From NCBI RefSeq assembly GCF_023278185.1, contig NZ_CP066356.1:4084001-4148000 (forward strand): a stretch of 64,000 bases of DNA. Direction: 5' to 3'. Shown here in pieces: positions 43,567-51,749 of the stretch. A program made the translations under genes and the position numbers. The stretch comes from Bradyrhizobium elkanii USDA 76 (GTDB lineage Bacteria; Pseudomonadota; Alphaproteobacteria; Rhizobiales; Xanthobacteraceae). Positions within the stretch are counted from its first letter, which is position 1. Every line of letters starts with the position of its first letter. The notes below the pieces were generated by a model, which saw only the letters and a list, made by a program, of their open reading frames with translations, had not been told where the DNA came from and made no database searches.

Positions 43567-44331
43567 TCAAGGCTCGGCACCAATCCGCCGCCGTTCCAAT
43601 TCATCCGCCAGGATCGGCACGCCGAGATTGCAGGCCTGCACGCCCTGCACAACGCAGAGCTTCAGCACCTCCATGATTTCCTCCATGGTCGCGCCTGCCT
43701 TGAGGGCACCCTTGATGTGCCGTCGCGTACCGGGCGCGTACATGTGGGTGTAGGAGGCATCGAAGGCGATGCTGAGAAGTTCGATGTCCTTTGGCGAGAA
43801 AGTGCCGCTGCCGTAAATGCCCGCGCCGGTCGCCATGAATTCATCGGTCCAGGCGGGAGCGAGTTCAAGGAACGGATCCCATGCGCTGTTCCATTGCCTG
43901 ACCGTCTTCATCTTGTCGCAAGCCGGCGTCGCGGTTGCTTGCATCTTCGACGAGGATACGCCCGCTACCTTGGCCTCTTCGAGCAGAATGGGGGCGCCCA
44001 GACTGCATGAATGAATCGACATCACGGACGCCATCTTGAGAACTGTGAGGATTTCGTCCCGCGTCGCGCCCGCTTCGAGCGCAGCGCGGATGTGGCGCCG
44101 TGTTCCGTCTGGATTGAGATTTGTGCAGGCGGCGTTCAGTGCGACGCTGACGAGCTCGACAAGCTTCCGAGGCATGACCTCGTGGGCCCACGGGCCGGTT
44201 GTCATCTTGACACACGCGCGTGCCCAGGTCGGGTCCCATTCGTGGAGCGTACCGACCGCCGCATCCCATGGACCTGTCCGATGCGGCGAGCGGGTTGCGG
44301 TGTTCGCTTCAGCTTGCCGATTGCTGGTCAT
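43567..44331 (-). CDS. Two-domain carboxymuconolactone decarboxylase-like protein
   Basis: 254 residues with two copies of the CMD/AhpD fold: the first around 45-125 (ELVSVALNAACTNLNPDGTRRHIRAALEAGATRDEI), the second around 180-250 (ELLSIAFDASYTHMYAPGTRRHIKGALKAGATMEEI). Neither copy has the CxxC pair of AhpD peroxidases, so redox activity is unlikely; a decarboxylase or lactonase role is closer. It lies 74 bases after the BKACE gene on the same strand and probably forms an operon with it. Confidence 0.84.
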   Translation of the reverse strand: MTSNRQAEANTATRSPHRTGPWDAAVGTLHEWDPTWARACVKMTTGPWAHEVMPRKLVELVSVALNAACTNLNPDGTRRHIRAALEAGATRDEILTVLKMASVMSIHSCSLGAPILLEEAKVAGVSSSKMQATATPACDKMKTVRQWNSAWDPFLELAPAWTDEFMATGAGIYGSGTFSPKDIELLSIAFDASYTHMYAPGTRRHIKGALKAGATMEEIMEVLKLCVVQGVQACNLGVPILADELERRRIGAEP

Positions 44332-44405
44332 GTCCGCACCTCAACAAGTGTCGAGCAAATGTTGCTGGGTCCCGCATCAGTGGAATGCGGGATCCGTAGC
44401 ACGGT

Positions 44406-45548
44406 CTATTCGGCGGCCACCTGTGTCGGCGGCACCATGCAGTAGGCCATCGGATGGGAATCGCCGCCGGTCTTTGCGACCGCCTTCTTGCCGTCGGTCT
44501 CCCACACCAGGAACCCGGTCTGTCCGTCCTTGCGGGTAGGCGGCAGGCCGAGGTTGTGCAACGTCTCCTCGACGCTGTCATACCAGACGCCGATCTTCAT
44601 GATCTGGCGAGCTTCCTCCGCGGTTGCGACCTTGCGACCGAACTCCTTGCATATCCGCACGGCACCTTCGATCTGCTGCACGGTGGTCCGGCGCTTCTTG
44701 TCCGGGCCCCACAGATTGTCCTCATTGCCGACGCGCACGTGCTGCCCGAGCACGATCGCCATGGCGGAGATCGGAATCAGGCCGCGCATGCTGGTCCAGA
44801 AAGTCGCAGACGCTCCCTGCGGGACCTGACGAAGGAATTCCATCCAGTGATAGGGATTGCGGCCGAGCGTGCCGCCGCCATAGCCGGCAATCGCAAGGTT
44901 CATGGGCCCCATATAGACGCCGGCACGGATCAGCCGTTCTATAAGCTCCAGCTGATGGACATGGGCCGGGACGAAATACGGTTGAATCCGATTCTTCCGC
45001 AACCGCTTCAAGTGTTCGAGGTAGAAGGCCGGCGCAGCATCAACCCACATGCCTGCCCATGCCGCCTGGACCTTTGGGTTATTCTCGAGGTGGGTGCCCT
45101 TGATGTCGTCGGCTGACATCCAGGACATGATGTCCCACTGGGTTGTGCCGGTCGCGATCGTGACGCATTCCGGTTTTGGATCGAGCTCCGTCAACATGTG
45201 TCTCGTATCATAATCGAGCCATTTCGCCTTGGCGTCGGCCGACTTGGGAGCAAACGAGATCGAGCCGCCGACCTGCAGGATCATCTTGGGCACGGCCTGC
45301 TTCAGTCGGCCGATGAAGTAGTTGAACTGGTCGAAATCGATCGATCCGTGCCCGGTGGCGGGGTCACGCACATGCACGTGGAGCATCGTGGCTCCGGCAT
45401 TGTAGCAGTCCACCGCGGCCTGAACCTGTTCATCCCACGTCACCGGGATGTCGGCGTCGCCGGGAATCCACTCCGGCCCATATGGGGCCGCGGTGATGAT
45501 TAGTGGCGCCATGTTCTCAGGAAGAATCGAGTCGTCAGTGTAGTACAT
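44406..45548 (-). CDS. Beta-keto acid cleavage enzyme (BKACE, DUF849)
   Basis: 380 residues with AGGGAGAC before ATG 45548. The zinc motif MLHVHVRD near residue 56, the PVTWDE segment, SIDFDQFNYF and a later FVPAHVHQLE metal His are typical of BKACE enzymes, which condense a beta-keto acid with acetyl-CoA to give acetoacetate and a new CoA thioester. Substrates vary widely. Neighbours (VOC protein, CMD-like protein) suggest a catabolic operon for an unidentified acid. Confidence 0.89.
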   Translation of the reverse strand: MYYTDDSILPENMAPLIITAAPYGPEWIPGDADIPVTWDEQVQAAVDCYNAGATMLHVHVRDPATGHGSIDFDQFNYFIGRLKQAVPKMILQVGGSISFAPKSADAKAKWLDYDTRHMLTELDPKPECVTIATGTTQWDIMSWMSADDIKGTHLENNPKVQAAWAGMWVDAAPAFYLEHLKRLRKNRIQPYFVPAHVHQLELIERLIRAGVYMGPMNLAIAGYGGGTLGRNPYHWMEFLRQVPQGASATFWTSMRGLIPISAMAIVLGQHVRVGNEDNLWGPDKKRRTTVQQIEGAVRICKEFGRKVATAEEARQIMKIGVWYDSVEETLHNLGLPPTRKDGQTGFLVWETDGKKAVAKTGGDSHPMAYCMVPPTQVAAE

Positions 45549-45630
45549 GTCCGTCTCCCTCTATCGTGTGGTCGTTGCATTTCACTTCAAAACTGCGCCT
45601 CGCAGTTCGTTGCCGCGACAGGAAGGCTGT

Positions 45631-46020
45631 TCAGTCGGGTTCTGGCGGTGGAAATGCAGTGCGGTCCGCCTGCCAGATGGCAAAGCAGTTTCCCTCGGGA
45701 TCCGTGAGCACCGCATACCAGCCGGTTCTGGGCACGGCTGTCTTGGGACGCACGATATGTGCGCCGATGCGCTGCGCTTCCGAAAGAGTGTCGTCCAGCG
45801 CGCTGACGGTCACGTAAGGCAGCCATGAACTCGGTCCGTCCGCTGCGCGGTAGGTCAGACCGCCCCCGAAGCTCTTGCCATTCGCCGGTTCGGTTTGAAT
45901 TCGCCAATAGTCGACGCCCGGCGCCTTCTCGATCTGCCAGCCGAAAAGGCTGGCGTAGAACCGCGCGAGCTGCGCAGGAGCTTCGCCGTAGACTTCAAAG
46001 TGAGTCACCAGGCTGGTCAT
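45631..46020 (-). CDS. VOC-family (glyoxalase-like) protein
   Basis: 129 residues from ATG 46020 with GGAGAGGAT upstream. One VOC domain of paired beta-alpha-beta units: THFEVYGEAPAQLARFYASLFGWQIE, GGGLTYR, and VLTDPEGNCFAIWQ with the metal Glu/Gln region. Members are dioxygenases, glyoxalases or binding proteins; the reaction is unknown. First gene of the cluster that includes BKACE, 82 bases ahead of it. Confidence 0.87.
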   Translation of the reverse strand: MTSLVTHFEVYGEAPAQLARFYASLFGWQIEKAPGVDYWRIQTEPANGKSFGGGLTYRAADGPSSWLPYVTVSALDDTLSEAQRIGAHIVRPKTAVPRTGWYAVLTDPEGNCFAIWQADRTAFPPPEPD

Positions 46021-46098
46021 CGATCCTCTCCCTCCATTGTTTGGCCGCAAGCCGTCGTCGCTGCATGTTGCGGCTCCCGACCGGAATACGTCGGGAGG

Positions 46099-46281
46099 CT
46101 AGCCGCGCTCTCCTGTTCCGCCTCTTGCTATCTGCAACACACAAAGGAGCGCAGAAATCGTCCATCCCGCCTTGTTGAACTTGACCAACATTGCAGCCAA
46201 CAACATCGCAAAGATCGTTATCGATGCAGGCAATTGCGGGCTTCTCGTCAGAATACCGAATAGCCTTTTCATGCCAGCCAT
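46099..46281 (-). CDS. Possible small membrane protein
   Basis: About 60 residues from ATG 46281, with a hydrophobic stretch (ASITIFAMLLAAMLV, then WTISALLCVLQI) that could cross the membrane once or twice. GGATGG before an inner ATG at 46272 may be a ribosome site. No family is recognised and chance cannot be excluded. Confidence 0.28.
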   Translation of the reverse strand: MAGMKRLFGILTRSPQLPASITIFAMLLAAMLVKFNKAGWTISALLCVLQIARGGTGERG

Positions 46282-46307
46282 CCGATTTTGATCAAACGAG
46301 CTCGGCG

Positions 46308-46796
46308 CTAAAGCCTGTGACCCTTCTGCCGTAGCGCTTCCGTCAGCCGCTGACGTAAATCCTCGCTTGCCTTGCGGCCGACGTCTTGACCGATCTGAGC
46401 GGTTTGCAGCGACATCGCAGACCACTTTTCGATTAGCTTTTGTCCTGCCGGCTGACGAAAGAAAGCGTCCATCTGGAACAATTCGTCGAGAGTGAAATTG
46501 GCGGCGTAGACGGCTGCCGCCTGCTCACGCATTTCATTGTAGTAGGGCGTATAGAGATCGCCGGCTTTGGTGACAATGAGATCGTAATCGCTTTCGAGCT
46601 CAGCTCTCTCTTGCGTGACCAGGGGTTTGATGCGGAACAGGATAGCAGGAAGCAGCGCCTTGTACTGATCCCCGAGCTTCAGGGTAACCACCAGGCTTCT
46701 CGCCACCGTCATGGCGTCGGGCGGCGGTGTTTGTGCGGATGTGGTCAAAGTCAAACCAAGAAGAATGCCGCCGATGACCAATGAATGTCTGGGCAT
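46308..46796 (-). CDS. DUF2059 exported protein
   Basis: 162 residues from ATG 46796 with a signal peptide (LVIGGILLGLTLTTSAQ). The helical C-terminal half (VYAANFTLDELFQMDAFFRQPAGQKLIEKW) matches the DUF2059 pattern found in many alphaproteobacterial periplasmic proteins of unknown function. It lies 40 bases after opgC on the same strand and is probably cotranscribed with it. Confidence 0.77.
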   Translation of the reverse strand: MPRHSLVIGGILLGLTLTTSAQTPPPDAMTVARSLVVTLKLGDQYKALLPAILFRIKPLVTQERAELESDYDLIVTKAGDLYTPYYNEMREQAAAVYAANFTLDELFQMDAFFRQPAGQKLIEKWSAMSLQTAQIGQDVGRKASEDLRQRLTEALRQKGHRL

Positions 46797-46836
46797 GGAA
46801 AACCCCGCAAGGTTGTGTATTCCAAGCAATCGTCGC

Positions 46837-48048
46837 CTATTGAGCTGCAACTTGCGCCCCCTCGACGATGGTTTCTCCGACCTCGATCGCGGGTTGGCTA
46901 CCCTCTGTCACACGGATAAACAGGTCGGGCACTTTTGCCGCGCGGTCCAGAAACCAAGCTATGACCACCATGATCAGAACGCCGGCGAAACTAACCGCAA
47001 GCTGCTCCCAGGCACCCTTGGTGTACTGCGTCAGAATCCAATGCGCCGAAAATGACAGCAGCACGCCGATACAGAAGATCGGCAGGGAATGCTGACCGCA
47101 AAGTATCGTCGGGTGCAGCCATTTTGATTTCAACGGCTTCCACTCGGGTGAGATAAAGAGTGTAACGACGGTGGCGAGCGCCAGGAAGTGCGTGAAGCGC
47201 AGCATGTCGAGGTCGGTCTTGTCGATGGGATAGATCGCCTTGACCATCCATTTCGGGATCAGCGATTCGAGGAATGCGCTGTGCCAGGTCATGACGATGA
47301 CAAAGGCGAACAAGAGCCAGGCCACGGCTATCGTGAGCGCGGTCTTCGACCACACCCATTTCGAGTACTTTGCGATTTCTCCATGCCCGCACCAGGCGGC
47401 GAACACGAACAGGAGCTGCCAGCAGAACGGATTGAAGTACCAGGTCGTGCCCGGCGGATAGGATGCGATGTTCCAGTCGAACAGCCGCGACAGGACATAG
47501 AGCACCACGGAACCGGCCAGGGTGAGGTTGGGACGGCGCACCAGGCACCAGACCATGAAGGGCGCTGCGAGCACCAGCGTAATGTAGAGCGGCAGGACGT
47601 CGAGATTGACCGGCTTGTACCGCAACGTAATCGCCTGCTGAATCAGCACGTCCGGGTGCTGAAGGAAGTTGAACACGTTGAATTCGTTTTCGTACATTGG
47701 ATTGTCGAACCGCCGCGCGGTGCGCGCGATCTGCGCCGTAAAGATCAGAAACAGCATGATATGCGCGACGTACATCTGGGCTGCTCGCTTCCACAGCCGT
47801 TTCATCGCCGCCGCGAACTGGCCACCGCGAACAATCGGGCTATAAATCCATCCGACCAGATAGCCGGAAATAAAGACGAAGAATTCGGCGGCGTCGCTGA
47901 ACCCATAGTTTCGCAACGTCAGCCACGACACGACGTCGTGGGGGATGTGATCGAGAAAGATCATCCACAGTCCGATTCCGCGAAAGAAATCGAGCCGAAG
48001 ATCGCGTTCGACTGGGGTGAAGAGAGCTAGCGAGTCCCGGTTAAGCAT
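46837..48048 (-). CDS. opgC: OpgC-family membrane acyltransferase
   Basis: 403 residues from ATG 48048 (GGAG 6 bases upstream; ATG 48060 is an alternative). About ten membrane segments. RDLRLDFFRGIGLWMIFLDH near the N-terminus and FFVFISGYLVGW are OpgC/acyltransferase-3-like marks (the FDHIP-type His in LDHIP is conserved). OpgC adds succinyl groups to periplasmic glucans (osmoregulated). In Bradyrhizobium cyclic glucans are made for symbiosis and osmotic adaptation. Target here is inferred. No glucan synthase gene is nearby. Confidence 0.86.
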   Translation of the reverse strand: MLNRDSLALFTPVERDLRLDFFRGIGLWMIFLDHIPHDVVSWLTLRNYGFSDAAEFFVFISGYLVGWIYSPIVRGGQFAAAMKRLWKRAAQMYVAHIMLFLIFTAQIARTARRFDNPMYENEFNVFNFLQHPDVLIQQAITLRYKPVNLDVLPLYITLVLAAPFMVWCLVRRPNLTLAGSVVLYVLSRLFDWNIASYPPGTTWYFNPFCWQLLFVFAAWCGHGEIAKYSKWVWSKTALTIAVAWLLFAFVIVMTWHSAFLESLIPKWMVKAIYPIDKTDLDMLRFTHFLALATVVTLFISPEWKPLKSKWLHPTILCGQHSLPIFCIGVLLSFSAHWILTQYTKGAWEQLAVSFAGVLIMVVIAWFLDRAAKVPDLFIRVTEGSQPAIEVGETIVEGAQVAAQ

Positions 48049-48389
48049 GTCACGCTCCATTTGCTGGATGACGCGCCATTACGCTGTCACGCTTCTCGAA
48101 CGCGTCGTGAGCAAACTGCCCGACCGGGTCTCTCGGAAATGCCCGCGACATCGCACACAGGGGCCGTGTCGAAGGCGCCCGGCCTTACGCCTGAAATACC
48201 CCTGCCAGACCTCTATTCGTTACAAAGAGCACGATTGGATTGTCAGAGTATCGCATCATCTGACGTGACGTCTCAGTTTGACATGTTGATCGAGATCAAT
48301 TCATGCCGCTTGTTATTTTGCGACACGTCCCATGGTCTCACGTCCCCGAAGTGTAGTTAACCCGTAGGCGTCAAGCCGAGGTGCGACCA
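48049..48389. other. Divergent region between opgC and the AraC gene
   Basis: 341 bases with no gene, less GC-rich than the flanks. It contains the FNR/FixK-type palindrome at 48286. No other motif is convincing. Confidence 0.5.
48286..48299. promoter_or_regulatory. FNR/FixK-type box
   Basis: TTGATCGAGATCAA, an exact match to the TTGAT-N4-ATCAA consensus of FNR/Anr/FixK regulators. Its centre is ~97 bases before the AraC-type start and ~245 before opgC. It suggests oxygen-responsive control of one or both genes; there is one box only and no clear -10 element. Confidence 0.5.
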
Positions 48390-49376
48390 ATGGAAGGGCG
48401 ACAACGCGTCGGAGCTCTGGTCGAGCTTCCCCAGGTCTTGCGAGAACTGGGCAAGGATCCCGCAGGCGTCATCGCGGGCGCGGGCATCAATCTCGACCTG
48501 CTGCGCAACCCCGAAAACTCGATTTCATTCATCGAGTTGGGCCGGCTCATCGAGGCTGGCGTAGCTGCGACGGGATGCCAGCATTTCGGATTCCTCGTCG
48601 GGCAGCGGTCAGGGACCGCCAGCCTTGGGCTCGTCGGGCGACTGATGCATACTGCTCCGACGCTCAAGGATGCGATCCTGGACCTCTGCACCAACCAGCG
48701 ACGCTATGTGCGCGGCGCAGTTACTTATCTTGTGATCCAGGACGACGTCGCTTTTTGGGGGTATGCCGTGCACTATCCGGGTGTGCAGGCCGTTGACCAG
48801 ATCAGTGACGGAGCGATCGCGATCGGGTTCAATATGATGAGGGAGTTGGTCGGTGCGGCGCCCGAAGAGGTGCGCACCTCTCGTCGAACCCCAAGCAACG
48901 TTGAACCCTATCGCCGTTTCTTTGGATTCGTTCCTCGATTTGATGCAGAGCAGCATGCGCTGGTGTTTCCGGCCAGTCTCCTCGACCGTCCTGTTCGCGG
49001 TGCAAACGGGGAGCTGCGCCGAATACTGGAGAAGTCCATCGCCGCCTATTGGGCCGTCGAACAACCCTGCGTCACCGACACGGTTACCCGCATGCTGCGC
49101 GCAAGGGTGATATTTCCGGACGTCTCATTGGAAGAGGTCGCTAGCGAACTGTCGGTACGACCCCGGACGCTGAACCGCCGGCTGCAGGCGGAGGGCAAGA
49201 GCTTTCGCGAACTGGTGAACCAATCACGGTTCGAAGTTGCGCGCCAATTGCTCGCAGGCACGCGGATGGATATCACCGACATCGCGCTCGCGCTCGGCTA
49301 CGCGGAGCTGAGCGGCTTCAGCCATGCCTTTCAGCGCTGGTCCGGTGTGGCGCCCAGCGAATGGCGGAGCAACTGA
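48390..49376 (+). CDS. AraC-family regulator with arabinose-binding-like N-terminal domain
   Basis: 328 residues from ATG 48390. The N-terminal ~190 residues are the ArgR/OruR-type ligand domain of AraC regulators (ELPQVLRELGKDPAGVIAGAGI, FLVGQRSGTASLGLVGRLMHTAPTLKDAI). The C-terminus has two helix-turn-helix units (SLEEVASELSVRPRTLNRRLQAEG; ITDIALALGYAELSGFSHAFQRW). Ligand and targets are unknown; the divergent opgC or the catabolic genes to its left are candidates. Possibly under FNR/FixK control. Confidence 0.87.
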   Translation: MEGRQRVGALVELPQVLRELGKDPAGVIAGAGINLDLLRNPENSISFIELGRLIEAGVAATGCQHFGFLVGQRSGTASLGLVGRLMHTAPTLKDAILDLCTNQRRYVRGAVTYLVIQDDVAFWGYAVHYPGVQAVDQISDGAIAIGFNMMRELVGAAPEEVRTSRRTPSNVEPYRRFFGFVPRFDAEQHALVFPASLLDRPVRGANGELRRILEKSIAAYWAVEQPCVTDTVTRMLRARVIFPDVSLEEVASELSVRPRTLNRRLQAEGKSFRELVNQSRFEVARQLLAGTRMDITDIALALGYAELSGFSHAFQRWSGVAPSEWRSN

Positions 49377-49514
49377 TTGGCTTTGGCCCAATCCGGTTCT
49401 TGATGTGGTCTGTATGTTGAACTCGGAGCGAAACGCTGTCCCCCGCGAGCAAACAAGCCAGTAAGAGAGCCGCATCTGGCCGAGGTCCCGGACCCCGGCC
49501 ATGATCATGTTTGC

Positions 49515-50720
49515 CTACTTGATGAGCGGGCAGCCGCCATCCTTGAGCGGCCGGAACGCCTGGTCGCCGGGGACTTCGGCGAGCACCTTGTAATAATCCC
49601 ACGGCGCCTTCGATTCCTCGGGCTTCTTGACCTCGAACAGGAACATCGAGTGCACCATGCGGCCGTCCTCGCGGACCACGCCGTTATCGGTGAAGGCGTC
49701 GCGAACCGGGGTCGCGCGCATCTTGGCCAGCACCGGCTTGGTCTCCTTGGTGCCGGCGGCCTTCACCGCGTTGAGGTAGTGCAGGGTGGCGCTGTAGGTC
49801 GCGGCCTGGTTCATCGTCGGCATCCGCTTCATGCGCTCGAAGAAGCGCTTGCCGAAGGCGCGGGTGCGGTCGTTGAGATCCCAATAGTAGGCCTCGGTGA
49901 TGATCAGGCCCTGCGCGAGCTTGAGCCCGAGGCTGTGGATGTCAGAGATGAACATCACGATGCCGGCGAGGTTCTGCCCGCCCGCAACGATGCCGAATTC
50001 GGAGGCCTGCTTGATGGTGTTGATGGTGTCGGCGCCGCCATTGGCCATGCCGATGATCTTGGCCTTCGAGGCCTGGGCCTGCAGCAGGAAGGACGAGAAG
50101 TCCGGCGTGTTGAGCGGATGCCGCGCGCTGCCGAGCACCTTGCCGCCGGCAGCGCGGACCACGTCGCCGGTGTCGCGCTCGATCGAATGGCCGAACAGAT
50201 AGTCGGCGGTGATGAAGAACCAGGTATCGCCGCCGTTCTTCACGATCGCGCTGCCGACGGTGTGGGCGTTGGCGTAGGTGTCGTAGGTCCAGTGCAGCGT
50301 GTAGGGCGAGCAGGACTTGCCGGTGATGTCGGAGCTCGCCGCATCCGTCACGATCATGATCTTCTCGAACTGCTTCGACATCTCCATGCCGGCGAGCGCG
50401 GTCGCCGAGGTCGGCATGTCGATGATCATGTCGACATTCTCGGCCTCGTACCATTTGCGGGTGATGGTGGCGGCGACGTCGGCCTTGTTGAGGGCGTCCG
50501 CGGTGACGAGCTCGATCGGCTTGCCGAACATCGACCCGCCGAACTCCTCGATCGCCATCTTGGTGGCCTCGACATTGCCGGCGCCGCCGATGTCCGAATA
50601 GACCGACTGGAAATCCGTGAGCACGCCGATCTTGAGCGGCGCCTGCTGCGCGAGCGCTGGCCCTGCCAGCACAGCCGCGATCAGGCCGGCGGCGGACAGA
50701 CTCGTGACGATGGATTTCAT
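49515..50720 (-). CDS. ABC transporter substrate-binding protein, LivJ type
   Basis: 401 residues from ATG 50720. Signal peptide (LSAAGLIAAVLAGPALAQ) then a periplasmic type I binding protein: LKIGVLTDFQSVYSDIGG opens the fold; FFITADYLFGHS and GIVMFISDIHSLGL are core strands. LivJ-like proteins with this domain bind branched-chain amino acids, aromatic acids or amides. No permease or ATPase genes are adjacent, so it is an orphan receptor that may use a transporter encoded elsewhere. It is divergent from a GntR gene, with one of two identical operators 33 bases ahead of its ATG. Confidence 0.91.
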   Translation of the reverse strand: MKSIVTSLSAAGLIAAVLAGPALAQQAPLKIGVLTDFQSVYSDIGGAGNVEATKMAIEEFGGSMFGKPIELVTADALNKADVAATITRKWYEAENVDMIIDMPTSATALAGMEMSKQFEKIMIVTDAASSDITGKSCSPYTLHWTYDTYANAHTVGSAIVKNGGDTWFFITADYLFGHSIERDTGDVVRAAGGKVLGSARHPLNTPDFSSFLLQAQASKAKIIGMANGGADTINTIKQASEFGIVAGGQNLAGIVMFISDIHSLGLKLAQGLIITEAYYWDLNDRTRAFGKRFFERMKRMPTMNQAATYSATLHYLNAVKAAGTKETKPVLAKMRATPVRDAFTDNGVVREDGRMVHSMFLFEVKKPEESKAPWDYYKVLAEVPGDQAFRPLKDGGCPLIK

Positions 50721-50752
50721 GATGGTGTGCCTCCCCGAGGTGTTCTTATCAG

Positions 50753-50765
50753 TTTGTCCGACAAA
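50753..50765. promoter_or_regulatory. GntR-type operator, site 1
   Basis: TTTGTCCGACAAA, a perfect palindrome around a central C, 33 bases upstream of the binding-protein ATG. Identical to site 2. The TTGTC-N-GACAA form fits FadR/FCD-type GntR sites. Confidence 0.65.
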
Positions 50766-50863
50766 GCTAGATTTGCCCGGTTCCGGTGTCAATTCCGGCT
50801 GCCTGGGTGCGACAATCAGGCCGAATATTGCTCGTTTGACGCCCCAAAAGCCTTCGCCTATCC

Positions 50864-50876
50864 TTTGTCCGACAAA
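50864..50876. promoter_or_regulatory. GntR-type operator, site 2
   Basis: TTTGTCCGACAAA again, 29 bases before the GntR ATG. Centres of the two sites are 111 bases apart. This suggests autoregulation and shared control of the divergent gene. Confidence 0.65.
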
Positions 50877-50904
50877 CAACAATCGGGAGTCCGGGGAGCT
50901 GAAG

Positions 50905-51669
50905 ATGCCCACCACGCCGCTGTTCCGGCGCATCGATGTCGCGCCGGCCTATCAGAAGGTCGCCGACGCGATCGAACGCGAGATCATCAACGGCCGGATC
51001 AAGCCGGGCGAGCCGATCGGCACCGAGCAGCAGCTGGTTGCGCAGTTCGGCGTCAACCGCTCGACGGTGCGCGAAGGCATTCGCGTGCTCGAGGAGGGCG
51101 GGCTGATCCGCCGCGATTCCAGCCGGCGGCTGCAGGCCTGCCTGCCGCGCTACAACAAGCTCGCCACGCGACTGTCCCGCGCGCTGATCCTGCACGAGGT
51201 GACGTTCCGCGAATTGTTCGAGACCTCGATGACGCTGGAGGTCGCGAGCGTCGAGGGCGCGGTGGAGCGCGCCACCGAGGAGAACATCGCCGAGCTCGCC
51301 GGCAATCTCGAGCGCAGCGCAGCTGTCGTCGGCAATCCCGCTGCGCTTGCCGAGCTCGATGCGGAATTCCATGTGCTGATGGCCAAGGCCTCGCAGAACC
51401 GCGTGCTGCAGCTGGCGCGCGAGCCCGCCGCGCAGCTGTTCTTTCCGACCACCGAGATGATCGTGGGCGGCGTGCCGGAGGGCGGCGCGCGCCTCGTTGA
51501 GGCGCACCATCATCTGCTCGACGCGATCAAGCGGCGCGACAAGGAGGCCGGCGTGCTGTGGACGCGGCGGCATTTGCAGGACTGGCGGCGCGGCTTCGAG
51601 AAGATCGCCTCGCTCGATCGCTCGGTCGAGCACACCTACATGGAACACGCTTACGCCGCCCGGCAATAG
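50905..51669 (+). CDS. FadR-type GntR regulator (FCD domain)
   Basis: 254 residues from ATG 50905 with GGGGAG upstream. Winged helix: YQKVADAIEREIINGRIKPGEPIGTEQQLVAQFGVNRSTVREGIRVLEEGGLI. The FCD ligand domain follows, with LDAEFHVLMAK supplying a metal/ligand His and VEAHHHLLDAI a second. It probably represses the divergent binding-protein gene and the acyl-CoA synthetase gene 80 bases downstream. Ligand unknown, likely the carboxylic acid that these proteins handle. Confidence 0.91.
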   Translation: MPTTPLFRRIDVAPAYQKVADAIEREIINGRIKPGEPIGTEQQLVAQFGVNRSTVREGIRVLEEGGLIRRDSSRRLQACLPRYNKLATRLSRALILHEVTFRELFETSMTLEVASVEGAVERATEENIAELAGNLERSAAVVGNPAALAELDAEFHVLMAKASQNRVLQLAREPAAQLFFPTTEMIVGGVPEGGARLVEAHHHLLDAIKRRDKEAGVLWTRRHLQDWRRGFEKIASLDRSVEHTYMEHAYAARQ

Positions 51670-51682
51670 CGACGGCGCGGCC

Positions 51683-51720
51683 AAGACAAGACGCAAACAA
51701 GACAAGACGAAAACAAGACA
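51683..51720. repeat. Short A-rich tandem repeat in an intergenic leader
   Basis: Two 16-base units (AAGACAAGACGCAAAC and AAGACAAGACGAAAAC) plus a partial third, just before the acyl-CoA synthetase ribosome site. A related run AAGACAAGAAACAAGACAA precedes the cytochrome gene at 17091. Low-complexity, unstructured leader. Confidence 0.6.
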
Positions 51721-51749
51721 GCGACAACAAGCACATTCGGGAGGGACAA

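Noticed and set aside
47188..48030. A + strand frame of 280 codons over opgC
   Set aside because: Antisense to a well-defined membrane protein; low-complexity His/Asp/Glu-rich translation.
49650..51500. A 616-codon + strand frame over the binding-protein gene
   Set aside because: It shadows the substrate-binding protein and passes out of frame through the GntR gene.
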